Origin: Tilletiopsis washingtonensis | Lineage: Eukaryota; Basidiomycota; Exobasidiomycetes; Entylomatales | Direction of reading: 5' to 3' | DNA length: 64,000 nucleotides | NCBI RefSeq assembly: GCF_003144115.1 | Contig: NW_020312017.1 | Location: forward strand, 455,448 to 519,447 | In this document: in pieces, positions 21,960 through 33,317 of the stretch | Numbering within the stretch: position 1 is the stretch's first letter | How the letters are laid out: each line of letters starts with the position of its first letter | Translations under genes and position numbers: made by a program | The notes under the pieces: generated by a model | Seen by the model: only the letters and a program-made list of their open reading frames with translations | What the model was told of the DNA's origin: nothing | Database searches by the model: none

Positions 21960-24819
21960 TCACATGCCGCCTGGCATCGTCGACTTGCCGCTGCGTGTGC
22001 GGATGCCCGCCTCGAGCTCCTCTTCGTTCTCCTCGGCCGCCTCGGCCATGCTCGTGTCGGCCTTGGCCTTTGTGCTGGTGGCGCGTCGGCGTGCGGGAGT
22101 GCGCGTCTTGCCTGGCGTGTCGGCTGCCGGCGTGGTGCCTCGCGCTCGCAGCGAGCGCATCGACACGGACGGCGCCATCGTGCTGGCGGCCGCCTCTTCG
22201 GGCTCGACGCTGAGGCGCGCGCTGCGCCGCACAGCCGCAGGCTTGCCGGCGCCGCCGCGTGTCCGGCGCACGGGCGTCTCGAGCAGCTCGCCGACGGTAT
22301 CGCCAGCGTCCTGCTCTGCCTCGGCATTGCTCACGCTAAGCACGCTCTGCGAGCGCGTGGCGCGCTGGGTGCGAGAGCTGCTGGCGATGGCTCTTGTGCT
22401 GACTGGACGGCTCATGGTCCTCTGCGGCGCACTCTCGCCGTCGGAGCCCGCTTCGGATCCGAGATCGGCGGTGCGCGACCTCGTGTTGCGCTTCATCGGC
22501 TGCTTCGTGGCCGGCGGTGCGGACGGCTCGCGTGTGCGCCGCGTCGGCGCCCGTGGCTTTGACGGCGTCTCAGCCTCGGCCATGGTCGCGTCCTGCGCCT
22601 CTGGGAAGCCGCCTGGAACGCTCTCGTGCCCAGCCTCGGACTCCTGCTCCTTGATCTGCTCAGTCCGCTTGGCAGGCGCCGCCTGCCTTGCGCGCCCCTG
22701 GCGGCGAGTCACAGCCGGGCTCGGCACTCCCGTGTCACCCTCGAGCATCTCCGTGTCTGCGTTTGCGGCGCCGGACGCCTCTTGCGATGGCGAGCCCTGC
22801 GCTCTGCCAGCTTCGTAGCGCGCCTCGTATCTCCTTGGTGCAGGCGCAAACGCACTGTTCTGCCCAAGCGGCGTCGGCGTCGAGGCCGCGTTGGCAGGCG
22901 GTGCGCTGCTTTGCGAGGCACTGGCGACCTGTCGTGCAAAGGGGCTCGACGACGCATATCCCGCTGTCGCGCTGCTGGGCAGCAGCCGTGGCGGGCCGGC
23001 AAAGGGCGACTGCGACATGAGCGCGGTCGGCTTCTGAGGCGTCGTGCTAACAGGGGCCGGGCGCGAAGCTGCTGGCGATGCGCTTCGTGGGCTGCCGCTG
23101 ATGCCGGCTGCAAAGGACGCCGCGTACGGTCGCTTGGGTGCCGCGCCTCCGAGATCGCTAGCCAGCTCAGCGCTTGCGGGCTCGGTTGCATCGCCGTCCG
23201 GGCGCTGACGAGCCAAGAAGCCAGGCAGCGCGGCAGGAGAAGCAGAAGCGCCTGCAGGCACGGCGCCGCGAGGTGCTGGCGAAGCCGGACTGAGGCGGCC
23301 AGTCAGCGAGGCACGGCTTTGCAGGCGCCGTGGCGATCCGTTGCTGGTCGGGCTGGCGCGCACAACTGCGTGGAGCAGGGCACCGAGAGGATCGGCGGCA
23401 TGCGAAGCGGCGCGAGGGCTCTCGAGCGCGCCCGGTGGCTTGCGAAGCGCCACGGACGCAGAGAGCGGCTCAGGCGCCGCACGTGCGGGCTGCGCGTCCA
23501 CCTGCTCCCACGACATGGCCAGATCGCCGCCGGCCGCCGACTCGGGCGATGCTGCGGCCTCGAGATTGATATCGAGCAGAGCACGCTGCACCTCGGGCAG
23601 CACTGCCCGCGCGCCCTCGATCATGCGCCGGCGTGCCTCGCGCAGCTGCCGAGCGCGTGCAGCATCGGCGGCGTACTCGGGCAGCGGTGCCGCGTCGGCG
23701 AGGCGCACGGCAGCCAGGTACGAGCCGGCGTTGATGTAGCGCACCAGCAGCACGTCCAGAGCCGCCGCAGCGGCACCAGGCGCGAGTGCGGGCGGCGAGG
23801 CGGTGACAAAGTCGTGCAGGAATGTCTCGTCGGCGTCGGTCAGCGGCAGCGCCACGAGTGCCGCGACAGCAGTGGTCTGGGCCTCGGCTGCAGCGGGTAG
23901 CATGGTAAGCGGCGGCACGACTGCTGCGCCGTCGCCTGAGGACTCACGCTCGAAGCAGAAGGAAAGCAGACGCGCCTTGCAGCGGGCCATGAGCGCCAGC
24001 TCGGCGTCAGTGGGCGCGCCGAGGCCAAGCTCGCTGGCGCGGCGCCAGGCAGCGGCCAGGCCGTGCACGTGCGCCACCGCCAGCACGTCGCTCTCGACGG
24101 CGTGCTCCTCCTCGGCCGCGAGCTCGCTGCCAGGCTCGGCGGCGAGCTGCTGCGGCGGCGGCGTGGCAGTGAGGCGGCGCAGCGCCAGCAGCAGCGCGGC
24201 ACGCTCGGCCGGCGGCGGAGCGAGCGGCGAGAGCGGCGAGAAGGCACGCAGTAGCGCCGGGCGGAAGTCGGCCTGTGCCAGGTACGGCAGTGCGTCCTGC
24301 CAGCGGGCGCGTCAGCTCCCATGCCTGCCGCATCACATCGCTGCCGCTCACCTTGTACATGCCGTGGTCGACGTACCAGTAGCCCTGCACGGCCTCGCGG
24401 AACTTGCGCGGCAGGCCGGTGCGGCGCGCAAACGCCGCTGCCCGGCCGCGCAGCTCGGTGCGCTCGCTGGGTGCCAGCTGCGCCGCGCCGTACTCGGGCT
24501 GCGGCGCGGCGGCGGCGGCGGCGATGTCGAGGAGCAGGTAGTAGACGAGGGCGTGGCTGCGTGCGCCGGCGCCGCTGGCCGCGAGCGCGCCGGCGAGCAG
24601 CGCGAGGGCCTCGGGCGGGTATGCCGGCTGCTCGGGCGCCACGAGGGCGGCGAGGCGGGCGGCAAAGGCGCGGCCGGCGGGCAGGTCGGGCGCGCGCGCC
24701 GCCAGCTCGGCGCGCCGCTGTGCCGGCCACACGCTCAGCGCGTCGGGCACGTCGAGCCAGCTGGCCAGCGCAGGCGGCGGCACGAGCTCGAAGGAGCTGG
24801 CGCTCGGCGAGGCGGACAT
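21960..24819 (-). CDS. ELYS-like domain protein (nucleoporin-type)
   Basis: Protein with the fungal ELYS-like domain of nuclear-pore-associated proteins (Ely5/ELYS family). Two exons, 24352-24819 and 21960-24296, give 934 residues. The N-terminal alpha-helical domain (~residues 20-330) contains the landmark LPRKFREAVQGYWYVDHGMYK joined by splicing to DALPYLAQADFRPALLRAFSP, then VLAVAHVHGLAAAWRRAS and SYLAAVRLADAA. The C-terminal ~500 residues are low complexity, rich in Ser/Pro/Ala and basic TRRTR-type clusters, consistent with chromatin or nuclear pore association. The polyadenylation side faces VPS41, with only 94 bp between stops. The 5' leader carries a short CGG run just before the start codon. 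Domain call is good; the precise pore role is inferred. Confidence 0.85.
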
Positions 24820-25093
24820 GGCGGCGGCGGCGGCGGCGGTGGTGCGGCTTCTGTGCCGGCGCGGTGGGGAGAATGAGGAGAGGAAGGTGGAGCGGCAGCT
24901 GGAAGGTCGTGATGGCCGGCGCCGCCGCGCCGCGCATCTGCTGCCTGGCGCTGCTCCCACGCCCCGCGCGTCGATCACGTGTGGCCCGCCGTCGCACCGA
25001 GCCGCTCCCGGCCGCCGCGCCGCCAGCGCAGCGCCGTGCCGTGCACCTGCTGCCTCCGCTCCACCTGCTCCGCCCTCCTCGTCCCCGCACAGC
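24820..25093. promoter_or_regulatory. Short bidirectional promoter with ATCACGTG E-box, ELYS-like / GRIM-19
   Basis: Only 274 bp separate the divergent starts. CACGTG at 24976-24981 (context GATCACGTGTG) lies 113 bp before the GRIM-19 start and 157 bp before the ELYS-like start. A CGG trinucleotide run of about six units touches the ELYS-like start codon. Regulation through the E-box is inferred. Confidence 0.55.
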
Positions 25094-26119
25094 ATGTCTC
25101 AGTCCGGCGGCCGTGCGTCGCGCCTGCTGGGCCGCTGCCGCTGCGCATGCTGACCGCCCCGTCCGCAGTCCCCTTCGCGCAGGACCTGCCGCCGCAGGGC
25201 GGCTACCAGCCCATCCGCTACAAGCGCAACCTGCCGGCGCGCGGGCCCGGCGGCATCGCCATCTTCGCCGGCGTCACCGCCATCTGCGCCTACGGCTTCT
25301 GGCGCGTCGGGCAGGGCAACCTGGAGCAGCGGTGAGTGGGCGTGGGCGTGGGTGGCCGCGGCAGCAGGCAGGCAGCGAGAGCCGGTCAGGCTGGCGATTG
25401 CGCCGAGCGCGAGTGTGCGTCCGCTCGGACCGCTAGGGCGCATGTGGTGGACGATCTGGAGCAGCAGGTGCCGGAGAGCAGCACCGCAGGGCCAAGCCAC
25501 GGCCCGTGCAAGGCGACGCATCGGCACGGCGAGCGCAGACGCTCGCTATCTAGGCCCAGGGAGGGCCTGGCTGTGCCATGGCCTCGTCGGTGTTTAGCGG
25601 CTGCCTGCGCTTCTGCTCGGGTAGCCATAACGGGAACAGGAACAGACGGCTCGCCGGCTTGGCAGAACGAAGTTTGCAGCAGGGGCCCTCGGCTATGTGG
25701 CAGCACGGGCTGCACCTTTCCGCCTTCCGCCGGCGACGAGCGCACACTTTGCGCACGCAGATCGATGCTGCAGTCTGGCTCTGCACGGCTTTGAAGGAGC
25801 TACTCCCTCAGACTCTGTATGTTCGTGTACTCTATGCTGACGCTCGTTGCTTTCAGTGAGCTCCGGCGCGAGAAGGCGTGGTCGCGCATCCACCTCGTGC
25901 CGCTGCTGCTCGCCGAGGCCGACCGCGACGTGTACCGGCGCGAGAAGGCCATGGTCGCACGCGAGAAGGAGATCATGAAGGATGTGCCGGACTGGGAGGT
26001 GAGTCGTGCCTCTGCACCTGACGTAGCAGCTCGCACTGACCGCGTTCGTGGTGCATCAGGCGGGCAAGAGCGTGTACAACACGAAGCGCTACACGCCGAG
26101 CTCGTTCGTCGTCCTCTGA
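25094..26119 (+). CDS. NDUFA13: Mitochondrial complex I subunit GRIM-19 (NDUFA13 type)
   Basis: Accessory subunit of NADH:ubiquinone oxidoreductase in the inner membrane. Exons 25094-25112, 25169-25331, 25857-25998 and 26060-26119 give 127 residues, close to the family length. Visible: QDLPPQGGYQPIRYKRNLP, the single membrane segment GGIAIFAGVTAICAYGFWRVG, the basic helix ELRREKAWSRIHLVPLL, and the C-terminal DWEAGKSVYNTKRYTPSS. The first exon is only 19 nt and gives MSQSGG. The second intron is 525 nt, an order of magnitude longer than its neighbours. Its presence shows that the organism has a rotenone-sensitive type complex I. Confidence 0.95.
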
Positions 26120-26590
26120 GCTGGCACGCGGACACCGCAGTGCGTTGCTCAAATGGCAGATCGTTTCGCTCGCATGGCGTGCGCGTGTCTTGAAGTGCAA
26201 CGAAGAGCTGTAGCGGCACAGGCGCCACCGCGTCGACAGAGCGCCGCTGCGACCCGCTTTCGTGCACGCAGTCAGGCGGAGCTTCACATCTTTTGATTGT
26301 CTCAGGCGTCCAGGTGAGAGGGGTGCCACAGGGTACTAGAGTGAGCGCGGCGCACGCGGGCGAGGGCTCGAAAGGCAGCGGTGCAGCCGGCAGACTGAGC
26401 AAGGAAGTGGGCACAGAAAAGGGCAGCACACTGGACACGGCTCGGGTAGCGTGACTGCGGCGTGGCACGATGGGACGATAAGAAACGTGCTCGAGACCTG
26501 AGGTCGAAGACGCAAACGAGGTGACACGGAGGGCCGGGGCGTTGCAGGAGATGCGTGAGGACTCGGCGCAGTGGCTTGTGGCACGGTCTT
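26120..26590. other. Convergent 3' intergenic region
   Basis: 471 bp between the stop of GRIM-19 and the stop of the Q-rich regulator, holding both 3' ends. No conserved frame, RNA gene or repeat is seen. Confidence 0.4.
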
Positions 26591-27706
26591 TCACTGATCG
26601 CCGAAGACGCTGAACGAGTTCCAGTCGTCGACGCCGAAGCCGTTGCCGCCGCCTCCGCCGCTGCCATCAGACGGCCCGTTGCCGTCGCCGGAATCCGGCA
26701 GGAAGTACTGGTCAAGCGCCGAGCCGTCAAAGACAAAGTTGCCGAACTCGCCGCCGATGCCGCCGAGCGCGTCGCCAGCCGTGCCTGAGGCCGCGCTGCC
26801 GTCGCCGAATGCGCCGGAGCCGCTCTGGCTGGTGCCGACGTCGCCCATGCCGTACCCCATCAGGCCGGCGGACGGGCCAGGCTGCTGCGACTGCGATGGA
26901 TGGTTGCCAGCAGCGCTGCTCTCACCGCCGACTTGGCCGAGCTTGGCGGCGGCGTCGCTCGGCAAGTGGCCCGCGCCGTCTCGCTCGCGCCCAGGCGTCG
27001 GTACGCTCGAGCTGGCCGGCGTCGGAGGCGCCACCGGCGTGGAGGCAGTGTGCGGCGCGCTCGACGATGACGGCCCGTTGCTCCCGTTGTTCGACGGGAC
27101 GGTGGCCGGCGGGATGACTGGTGTCTTGCTTGCGGCCTTGCCCTGAGAACAGCAGGAGTCAGCAACTGGACGCCGAGCTGCGGACGCGTGCAGAATGCCA
27201 CTCACCCGTCCACGCGCCTCCTTCTTCTTGCGCTCTGCTGCAGTCTGCTTGGGCGTCGCGGGCACTGCAGCCGGCGAGGGACCGTCTTGCACGCCTTGCG
27301 TGCCGTTGACAGTGGGTGGCCGAGGGCTCGGGCTCGTCATGCTCGGCGGGTCTGGCGGTCCCATGCCGCTGGGTGCCCGTTGCAGCATTGGCCGCGCCTG
27401 GGGTCCGCCGTACGGTGCGCCGCCTTGTGAGCTTGACGGCCCGGCCTGCTGCTGCTGCTGCCCTTGCTGGCCGGGGTGCAGACCCTGCGGCCCGCCGCCG
27501 TGCTGCCCGTCCGCAGCATTCACGCTGGGCCTGCGGGCTGACTGCGCTGATGATCCGGCCGCACCGGCGAACGGATTCGCAAAGGCCATTGGGTTGCGCT
27601 GCTGCTGGTTGGCGTCGCCCGGCGAGCCCGCCTGCGCAAAAGGCTGCGCATTCGGGTGCTGCTGCTGCTGTTGCTGCTGCTGCTGGTGCTGCTGCTGCTG
27701 CTGTTG

Positions 27707-27738
<32 letters not shown>

Positions 27739-30713
27739 ACGCGTGCTGCTGCTGCGACGCGTGCTGCTGCTGCGACGGGTGCTGCTGATGCTGCGCTTGA
27801 TGAGCTTGAGGGTGCTGCGGATGTTGCTGCTGCTGCTGGCCGGGCTGCTGCTGAGCCGCGCCCGGCCCCGCCCCGCCGTGCGCAGACGCGCCGCCCATCA
27901 TGCTGATCATGAAGTTGGGGTCGCTCGTCGCCATGGCGGGCGTGATGCGCGCGCCCGAGGCCTGGTTGAGCTGCATGGCACGCTGCTGCGCGGCAGCCTG
28001 CCCGTGCTGCTGCTGCGCCTGCTGCTGCTGTGCCTGCTGCTGTTGATGCTGCTGCAGAGCATGCTGAGGGTGACCCTGGTGCTGCTGCGGCTGCCCCTGC
28101 GCGGACTGCTGCTGCTGTTGCTGCTGCTGCTGCGCCCGGAGCTGCGCCTGCTGCTGCTGTTGCTGCTGCTGCGCCTGCTGCTGTTGCTGCTGCTGTTGAT
28201 GCTGGGCGCGGAACTGCGGGAAATGCGGCTGCGCCTGCAGCACGGCGTCGATCTGCTTCTGCCGCTGCTGCAGCGTGAGGAGGTGCTGGTGGCGCTGTGC
28301 ATGCAGGGGCGTGCCCGGCGGCGTGCCCTGGAAGAGCGCAAACTCCTCACGCAGCTGCGTGCTCAGGCTCTGGTAGTTGCTCATGAGCCCTGCCGCACAG
28401 AGTAAGCATGCTGACGCGCGCTCGAGGGGTCGCCTGCGACTTACCAGCCATCTGCTCCGCAGAGATGTAGGGCTGCTTCTGGCCGTCGGGACCAGTCACG
28501 ACGCCTTCGTTTGTGCCCTGCCGCTGATGCTGCTGGTGCGGGCCCGGCTGTGCGTGCGCCTGTGCAGGCGTGCCCGGGTGGCTGCCGTGCATGCTGCCGG
28601 GCGTCTGTGCAGGGCCCACAGAGCGGCGCCCGTCCATGCCGCCGAGTTGTGCCGGCTGGCCGCTGCTCGGCGAGCCGACGTTGCCGAGTGCGTGCATGGG
28701 GCCGGGCCGCTGCGCGCCATTGGCCATGCCTGCCGGCGCACCAGGTCCTGCGTTGCCGGCCTGCGCCTGCTGCAACGAGCCGCGCTGCTGCTGCTGTGCG
28801 TGCAGCTGTGCCTGCTGCTGCGCCTGCTGTTGGGCCTGCATTTGGCGCTGCTGCTGCAGACGGGCTTGCATGCTCGCATCGCCCTGCGGAGAGGCACCTG
28901 CAAGGCTCGTTTGCTGTCCGGGCCGGACCAGCGGGATGCCGCCCGCCGCATGGTTGTTCATCAAGTTGACACGCTCCTGCACGCTCATGCTCTTGAGCTC
29001 GTCGATGGAGATGTTCTGCTGCCGCGCGGCGAGGAAGAGCTGCTGCTGCTGCTGCTGCGCTTGCTGCTGGCTCTGCTGCTGCTGCGCCTGCTGCTGTTGC
29101 TGCTGCTGCGCCTGTTGTTGCTGCATCTGCGCCGGCTGCGGGCGTTGCTGCTGCTGCTGCGGCGGCTGATGCTGAGAGGCGGTCCGCTGGTGCTGCGGGC
29201 CGCCCTGCTGGGCCGGCCCCTGCGCCTGCTGCTGCACGGACGGGCCGCCCGCAGCCTGGCTCGGCATGCCGGCGAACGGCGATGCGCCGGGCGGGCGAGC
29301 AACAGCACCGGCCGCAGCGGCGGCAGAGCCTGCTGCGCCGGCGCCAAACGACGACGGGCCGGCAGCAGCGCCGTTGCGCAGCCGCGCCGAGTTGCCATCG
29401 TCGCCAGCCGGCTGGTCGGCCCGACGCGCAGCCGCCAGCTTGCTCTCGCGGTACTCGTGGTACGCTGTAGCCTCAGCGGAGCCGCGCCCGGTGCGGGCCG
29501 CGAAGACGTCCCAGAAGATGGCCCAGTATCTGCGATGCGGCGTCAGGCCAAGGCCGATGGAGCAACAGCGCGTCGGCGACTCACTCGAACAGCAGGCCCT
29601 GCGGCGTGCGCAGCGGCACCTGCGGGATGTCGACCATGCCCGCCTCGGTCACGAGCGACTGCGCAGCCTGGTTGAAGCCTCGGCGCGTGAGGTAGTCCCA
29701 GACGTACACATCGAGCCTGGACAGCGAGGTCAGCGAGACGCTCCTCTCGCGGCGCGACGTGCTTGCTCTGCACCTCTCGCACAAGCGCACGGCACACCCG
29801 CCGCCGCTGCCGCAGCGACTCACTTGGTCGCCTCTTCGCCCCACATGCGCGCGTCAGGTGCCGGGCCCTGCAGATTCGCAATGGTGCGCGCATACGCCTC
29901 GGAGCTCTCGTGCATCGGCGCCACGCCGCCCTCTGCCTTGAGGCGCTTGTCCTTGTCGGCGGCGCGCACGTCTGGGCTCTGCGACGGCGGCCGCTTGCGC
30001 ATGTTGGCCGCGCCGCCCATGCCCGGCGCACCCTGCGCCTGCTGCTTGTGCGCGGGCATGCCGTTGGCGCCGGCAGACGGGCCGGCGGTGGGGTAGGGCT
30101 GCGGCGGGTACGAGGGCCCAGACGGGCCAGCAGGGCCGGCGTTGCCGCGGCCAGGCATGTTCGGCGCGAACATGCTGCTGCCGGCGGGCGAGGAGCCGGC
30201 GGCAGGCTCGCTGAGCTGGCTGGCGGTACTGCCGGAGCTCGCGCGAGGCTGGGTCAGGCAGCGGCGTCAGCCTCTGAGGATAAGCAGCCGGCGCACTGCG
30301 GCCACACTTGCATGCAGCTCGGCCATGGCGCGAGCAGCACTCACCTGCGCGGCCGTGTTTGTCGACGCTGCGGCGGGCGCGGCGGCGATGGGCGCAAAGT
30401 TCTTGAAGATGGCGCTGCGGCGCGGCGGCGCTCGCTGGAGCGGCGGCGAGGCGGCGCTGTCGGCACTCGGCGGCGGCGCGGCGGCGGCGGCAGAGCGCTG
30501 CTGGGCAGACGCCGACGACGACTGCGCCTGCGACTGCGACGCCAGACTGGCCGGCCGGTAGAGCGGCACGGAGGCCGAGGCGATGGCCGGCGAGGTCGAC
30601 GCGGCGTCCTTTGCCTTGTGCGCGACGAGACGGGCAGCGGCGGCGGCGCTGCTGCTGCTGGGGCGGGTGCTGCTGCTGCTGCTACTGCTGCTGCCGGGCC
30701 GCGAGCTGTTCAT
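26591..30713 (-). CDS. LisH-domain, glutamine-rich transcriptional regulator (Flo8/LUFS-like)
   Basis: Probable transcription regulator of the LisH/LUFS group (LUG, Flo8, SSDP). Exons 30345-30713, 29824-30248, 29585-29716, 28445-29529, 27206-28389 and 26591-27142 give ~1248 residues. The Ser/Ala/Pro-rich N-terminus (~1-264) includes MRKRPPSQSPDVRAADKDKR. The LisH motif follows at ~265-295 (LDVYVWDYLTRRGFNQAAQSL), continuing with LFEYWAIFWDVFAARTGRGSAEA. The middle ~500 residues are dominated by Gln runs. The C-terminal ~110 residues are Gly/Ser/Asp-rich and end DDWNSFSVFGDQ. The LisH plus adjacent FWDVF segment is the recognised feature; Flo8-like proteins control adhesion and filamentous growth under PKA, which is only analogy here. 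The last intron (63 nt) is a multiple of three and has no stop. Confidence 0.8.
27640..28260 (-). repeat. Long CAG/CTG-rich polyglutamine tracts inside the LisH regulator
   Basis: Near-continuous CTG (plus strand) triplets, mixed with TTG and GCG, encode runs of Gln with His, Ala and Ser interruptions. A pure run lies around 27,708-27,737, followed by three near-identical units coding SQQQHA. A further Q-rich block lies at 29,040-29,165. Mixed CAG/CAA use suggests selection for the amino acid as well as slippage. The antisense open frame rich in Leu is a by-product. Confidence 0.9.
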
Positions 30714-33317
30714 GCGCGCTCTGCGGCGGCAAGGGCGAGGCGTGCGGCACGCTGGCGGTGCCGCGAGAGGCGTGCGAGCTGGCGGCGAGGGCGATGCTGG
30801 ACGCGGAGAGCAGCAGCGCGGCGCGGCGAGTGCGGAGCAAGACGCGCGCCGGTGCAAGCGCGTCGCAGGCGGGGAGAGGCAAAAGAGGTGGCGCGGGTGG
30901 GAGCTGGTGGGGGAGTGAGTGAGGCGGCGACGACGACGACGGGACGCTGCGTGGGCAGCAGCAGTCGCAGTCGGTGGTGCAGACGCAGACGACGACGGCG
31001 AGGCAAGGCGAATCTGGAGACGCGAGGCGAGCGGCGGCCTGCGGATCGGCAGCGCGGCGCCAGGAAGGCGGCCAGCGGCGGCAGCGCCGTCGCGGCGGCG
31101 ATGCTGCACGCTGCGCCAGAGCCAAACGCAGCGAAGGTGCGGCACCGGCGGCGTGCCTCCTCGCTGCCGCCGCGCCGCCATCGCATCTATCGGTGCTGTC
31201 CGCGCGCGGCACGGCGGCAGCGAGAGGACAAGCGCGCCTCGCGCACCGCACGCCGCCCGCAGCAGAGCGCAGCACGCAGCAGCTCCGCCCGCGCCGCAAC
31301 GTCACCCAGCCGACGCCGGCGTCTCGCGAGTGTCTGGTGTGGGGCCTGCCCTCTCGACGATGCCGTATGGCGCCCGGTCACCTCTGCCTGCTGCTCCAGC
31401 TGCAGGGGCAAGGCTGGGCGCTGCGAGACATGCCGCTCAGCGAGCATGGCTCGCCAGCACGCAGAAGGCAGCGCGAGGGAGCCAGCCTGTCCGCGGCTGT
31501 GCGTGGCGCGCGCGGGGCACGGAGGGCGGGATGAGGAGGTCGCCTCGCCTTCTGGCCGCTGGGTGCCGCCTCGCCGCAGCAGTGAGCAGCGAGCAAACTT
31601 CACAGCACGCCTATCAGTAGTGCTGGTGGGCCAGCCGCGGCTGCGGCAGCTGTGCGTCTTGCGCCGCCCACGAGTGGCCACCGAGAAGGGAAGCTCGGTC
31701 GTCGCGGAGGCGCTTCCTGGACCGTGGCCGCGCTGCTCCGCCAGAGCAGCTCAACAAGTGCCTTCTACGCGCTACCTCGCAGAGCCATCTCGCTTGTCGA
31801 GCAGCGCCGTGCGAGATTGTTGAAGGCCGGGGCCCGTGGATCACTGGAGATGCTACGAGACACAGCTCGGCATGCGATGGCGATGCCGCTCTCGGGCGCT
31901 CGGTGAGAAGGCAGCGCGCAGCAGCACCCCGACAGCGAGCGACAGCCGGGCCAGCCAAGCAAGAGCACTAGACTTCACACTTCAAGGAACTCGCTTGCGC
32001 TGTCAGTCTGCGGCGCCGGCGTCAGCGACGCCCGAGAGGAGCTCCCGCCGCTGTGGTGCGGCGGCGCAGCGCAGCCTTAGGGGCCGAGCCACCGTGCTCC
32101 TCGCTGATCTTCGTGCTGGCGTGGCTGGTGAGAGGTCCACAGGTCGGTGCGATGCATCCAAGCTGCAGCTGCTTGTTTGGCTTCTCTGCCCGCGAGGCTT
32201 GCACTAAGTGCGCCTTCGCTGGTGCTCCACGGCCTGCTTCTGCTGCAGAAGCAAGGAGCTCGCTGCGGCGCACCAGGCAGCGGCAGCATGACAGCTCGAG
32301 TCGCGGCACCGCGGCGCTGTGCGCCAGCTGATCCGAGAGATGCAGCGGGGCGCCAGCCGCCGATGTTCCGCGCGCTAGGCGTCAATAGTGCCCTTAATCT
32401 GCAGGCTGTCCACCTGCCCCTGCACACTGCCTGCACCGCCGCGGCTGGCCACGCGCACGCGCCGCGGCAGAGGCAGGACAAAAGGGCGCGGAGGGGGGCC
32501 CCGCTGAGGGAGCAGACAGGCTTGCTCATCCTCGTTCGGCGGGCAGACCGCCAAGCGACTCTCCTTCGCTGCAGTGCACCGGTGAGCTCGAGCGACGGCA
32601 GGCCTGCAGGCATGCATCTCGAGGGCTCCGCAGCGACGGCGGATGTGCTGCTGCGCCCGCGATGGCTGTCCTGCGGCTGCAAGCGAGCGCAGACGGCTGC
32701 GGAGCATGCCTGCACTTCTCGCTGCCGCAGCGCACACCCCGGACGACGCCCCTGCAGCGCAAGAGCACAGCAGCCGACGCTGGCAGAGCGCTCTCCGGAC
32801 TGGCGCTGCCGCAGCAGAGGCGCCGGCGGCGGGCGCGCGCACGTGGCTGGCCGTCCCTTGGCTGCTGATAGGCGGTGTGCGAGGCATCGGCGCTCCGCCG
32901 CATCGCAGCTCTCCCGCAGCCGAGCGATCCCTGCTCCGCCGCTGCGCAGCTTCTGGTCGTGCGCTGCGACTCTTACTGCGGCAAGCCCGTCCCGACTGCG
33001 GCCGCTGTGGCCACCACCGCCCGCTCCCAGCGCTCCCAGCGCCCGCCTGCGCTGCCATTCGATGCGGCGCGGGCGCGCTATGCGCCGGCGAACACGCCGG
33101 AGCGGGCGAATCTCGCAGCGCGGCGGGTGCGCTTGCGGAGTGCGGAGCGTGGGAGCAGCGCGCGGCGCCGGCGGTAAAGCGAAATCGAAGGCGGCGCGCA
33201 TCGAAGCCGCAGCCGCGCCTCCGAGCTGCGCCGGGCTTGGCACCCAGACCGCACCGTCACCACAAGCACGCAACGAAGCAGGCCCTCGCGGCCGCAAGCG
33301 CGCATCCGGGAACGGCC
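30714..33317. promoter_or_regulatory. 2.6-kb gene-free region upstream of the LisH regulator
   Basis: The largest intergenic space in the window, between the divergent LisH regulator and the DUF1275 gene. Several long open frames exist on both strands, but they overlap, are Arg/Ala/Pro/Ser-rich, lack splice-supported domains and look like GC-driven noise. One CACGTG core lies at 32837-32842. The length suits an extended control region of a developmental regulator (inference). A non-coding transcript cannot be excluded. Confidence 0.45.

Noticed and set aside
27656-28405. Leucine-rich plus-strand frame
   Set aside because: It is the antisense reading of CAG repeats (CTG = Leu), not a membrane protein.
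29763-31823. 686-codon plus-strand frame opposite the LisH regulator and its promoter
   Set aside because: Low-complexity Arg/Ala/Gly sequence without domains; it spans exons and introns of the well-supported minus-strand gene.
30714-33317. tRNA, CRISPR or defence-system content in the large gap
   Set aside because: No cloverleaf-type GTTCGA arm in context, no regularly spaced repeats, and a eukaryotic chromosome makes CRISPR implausible.
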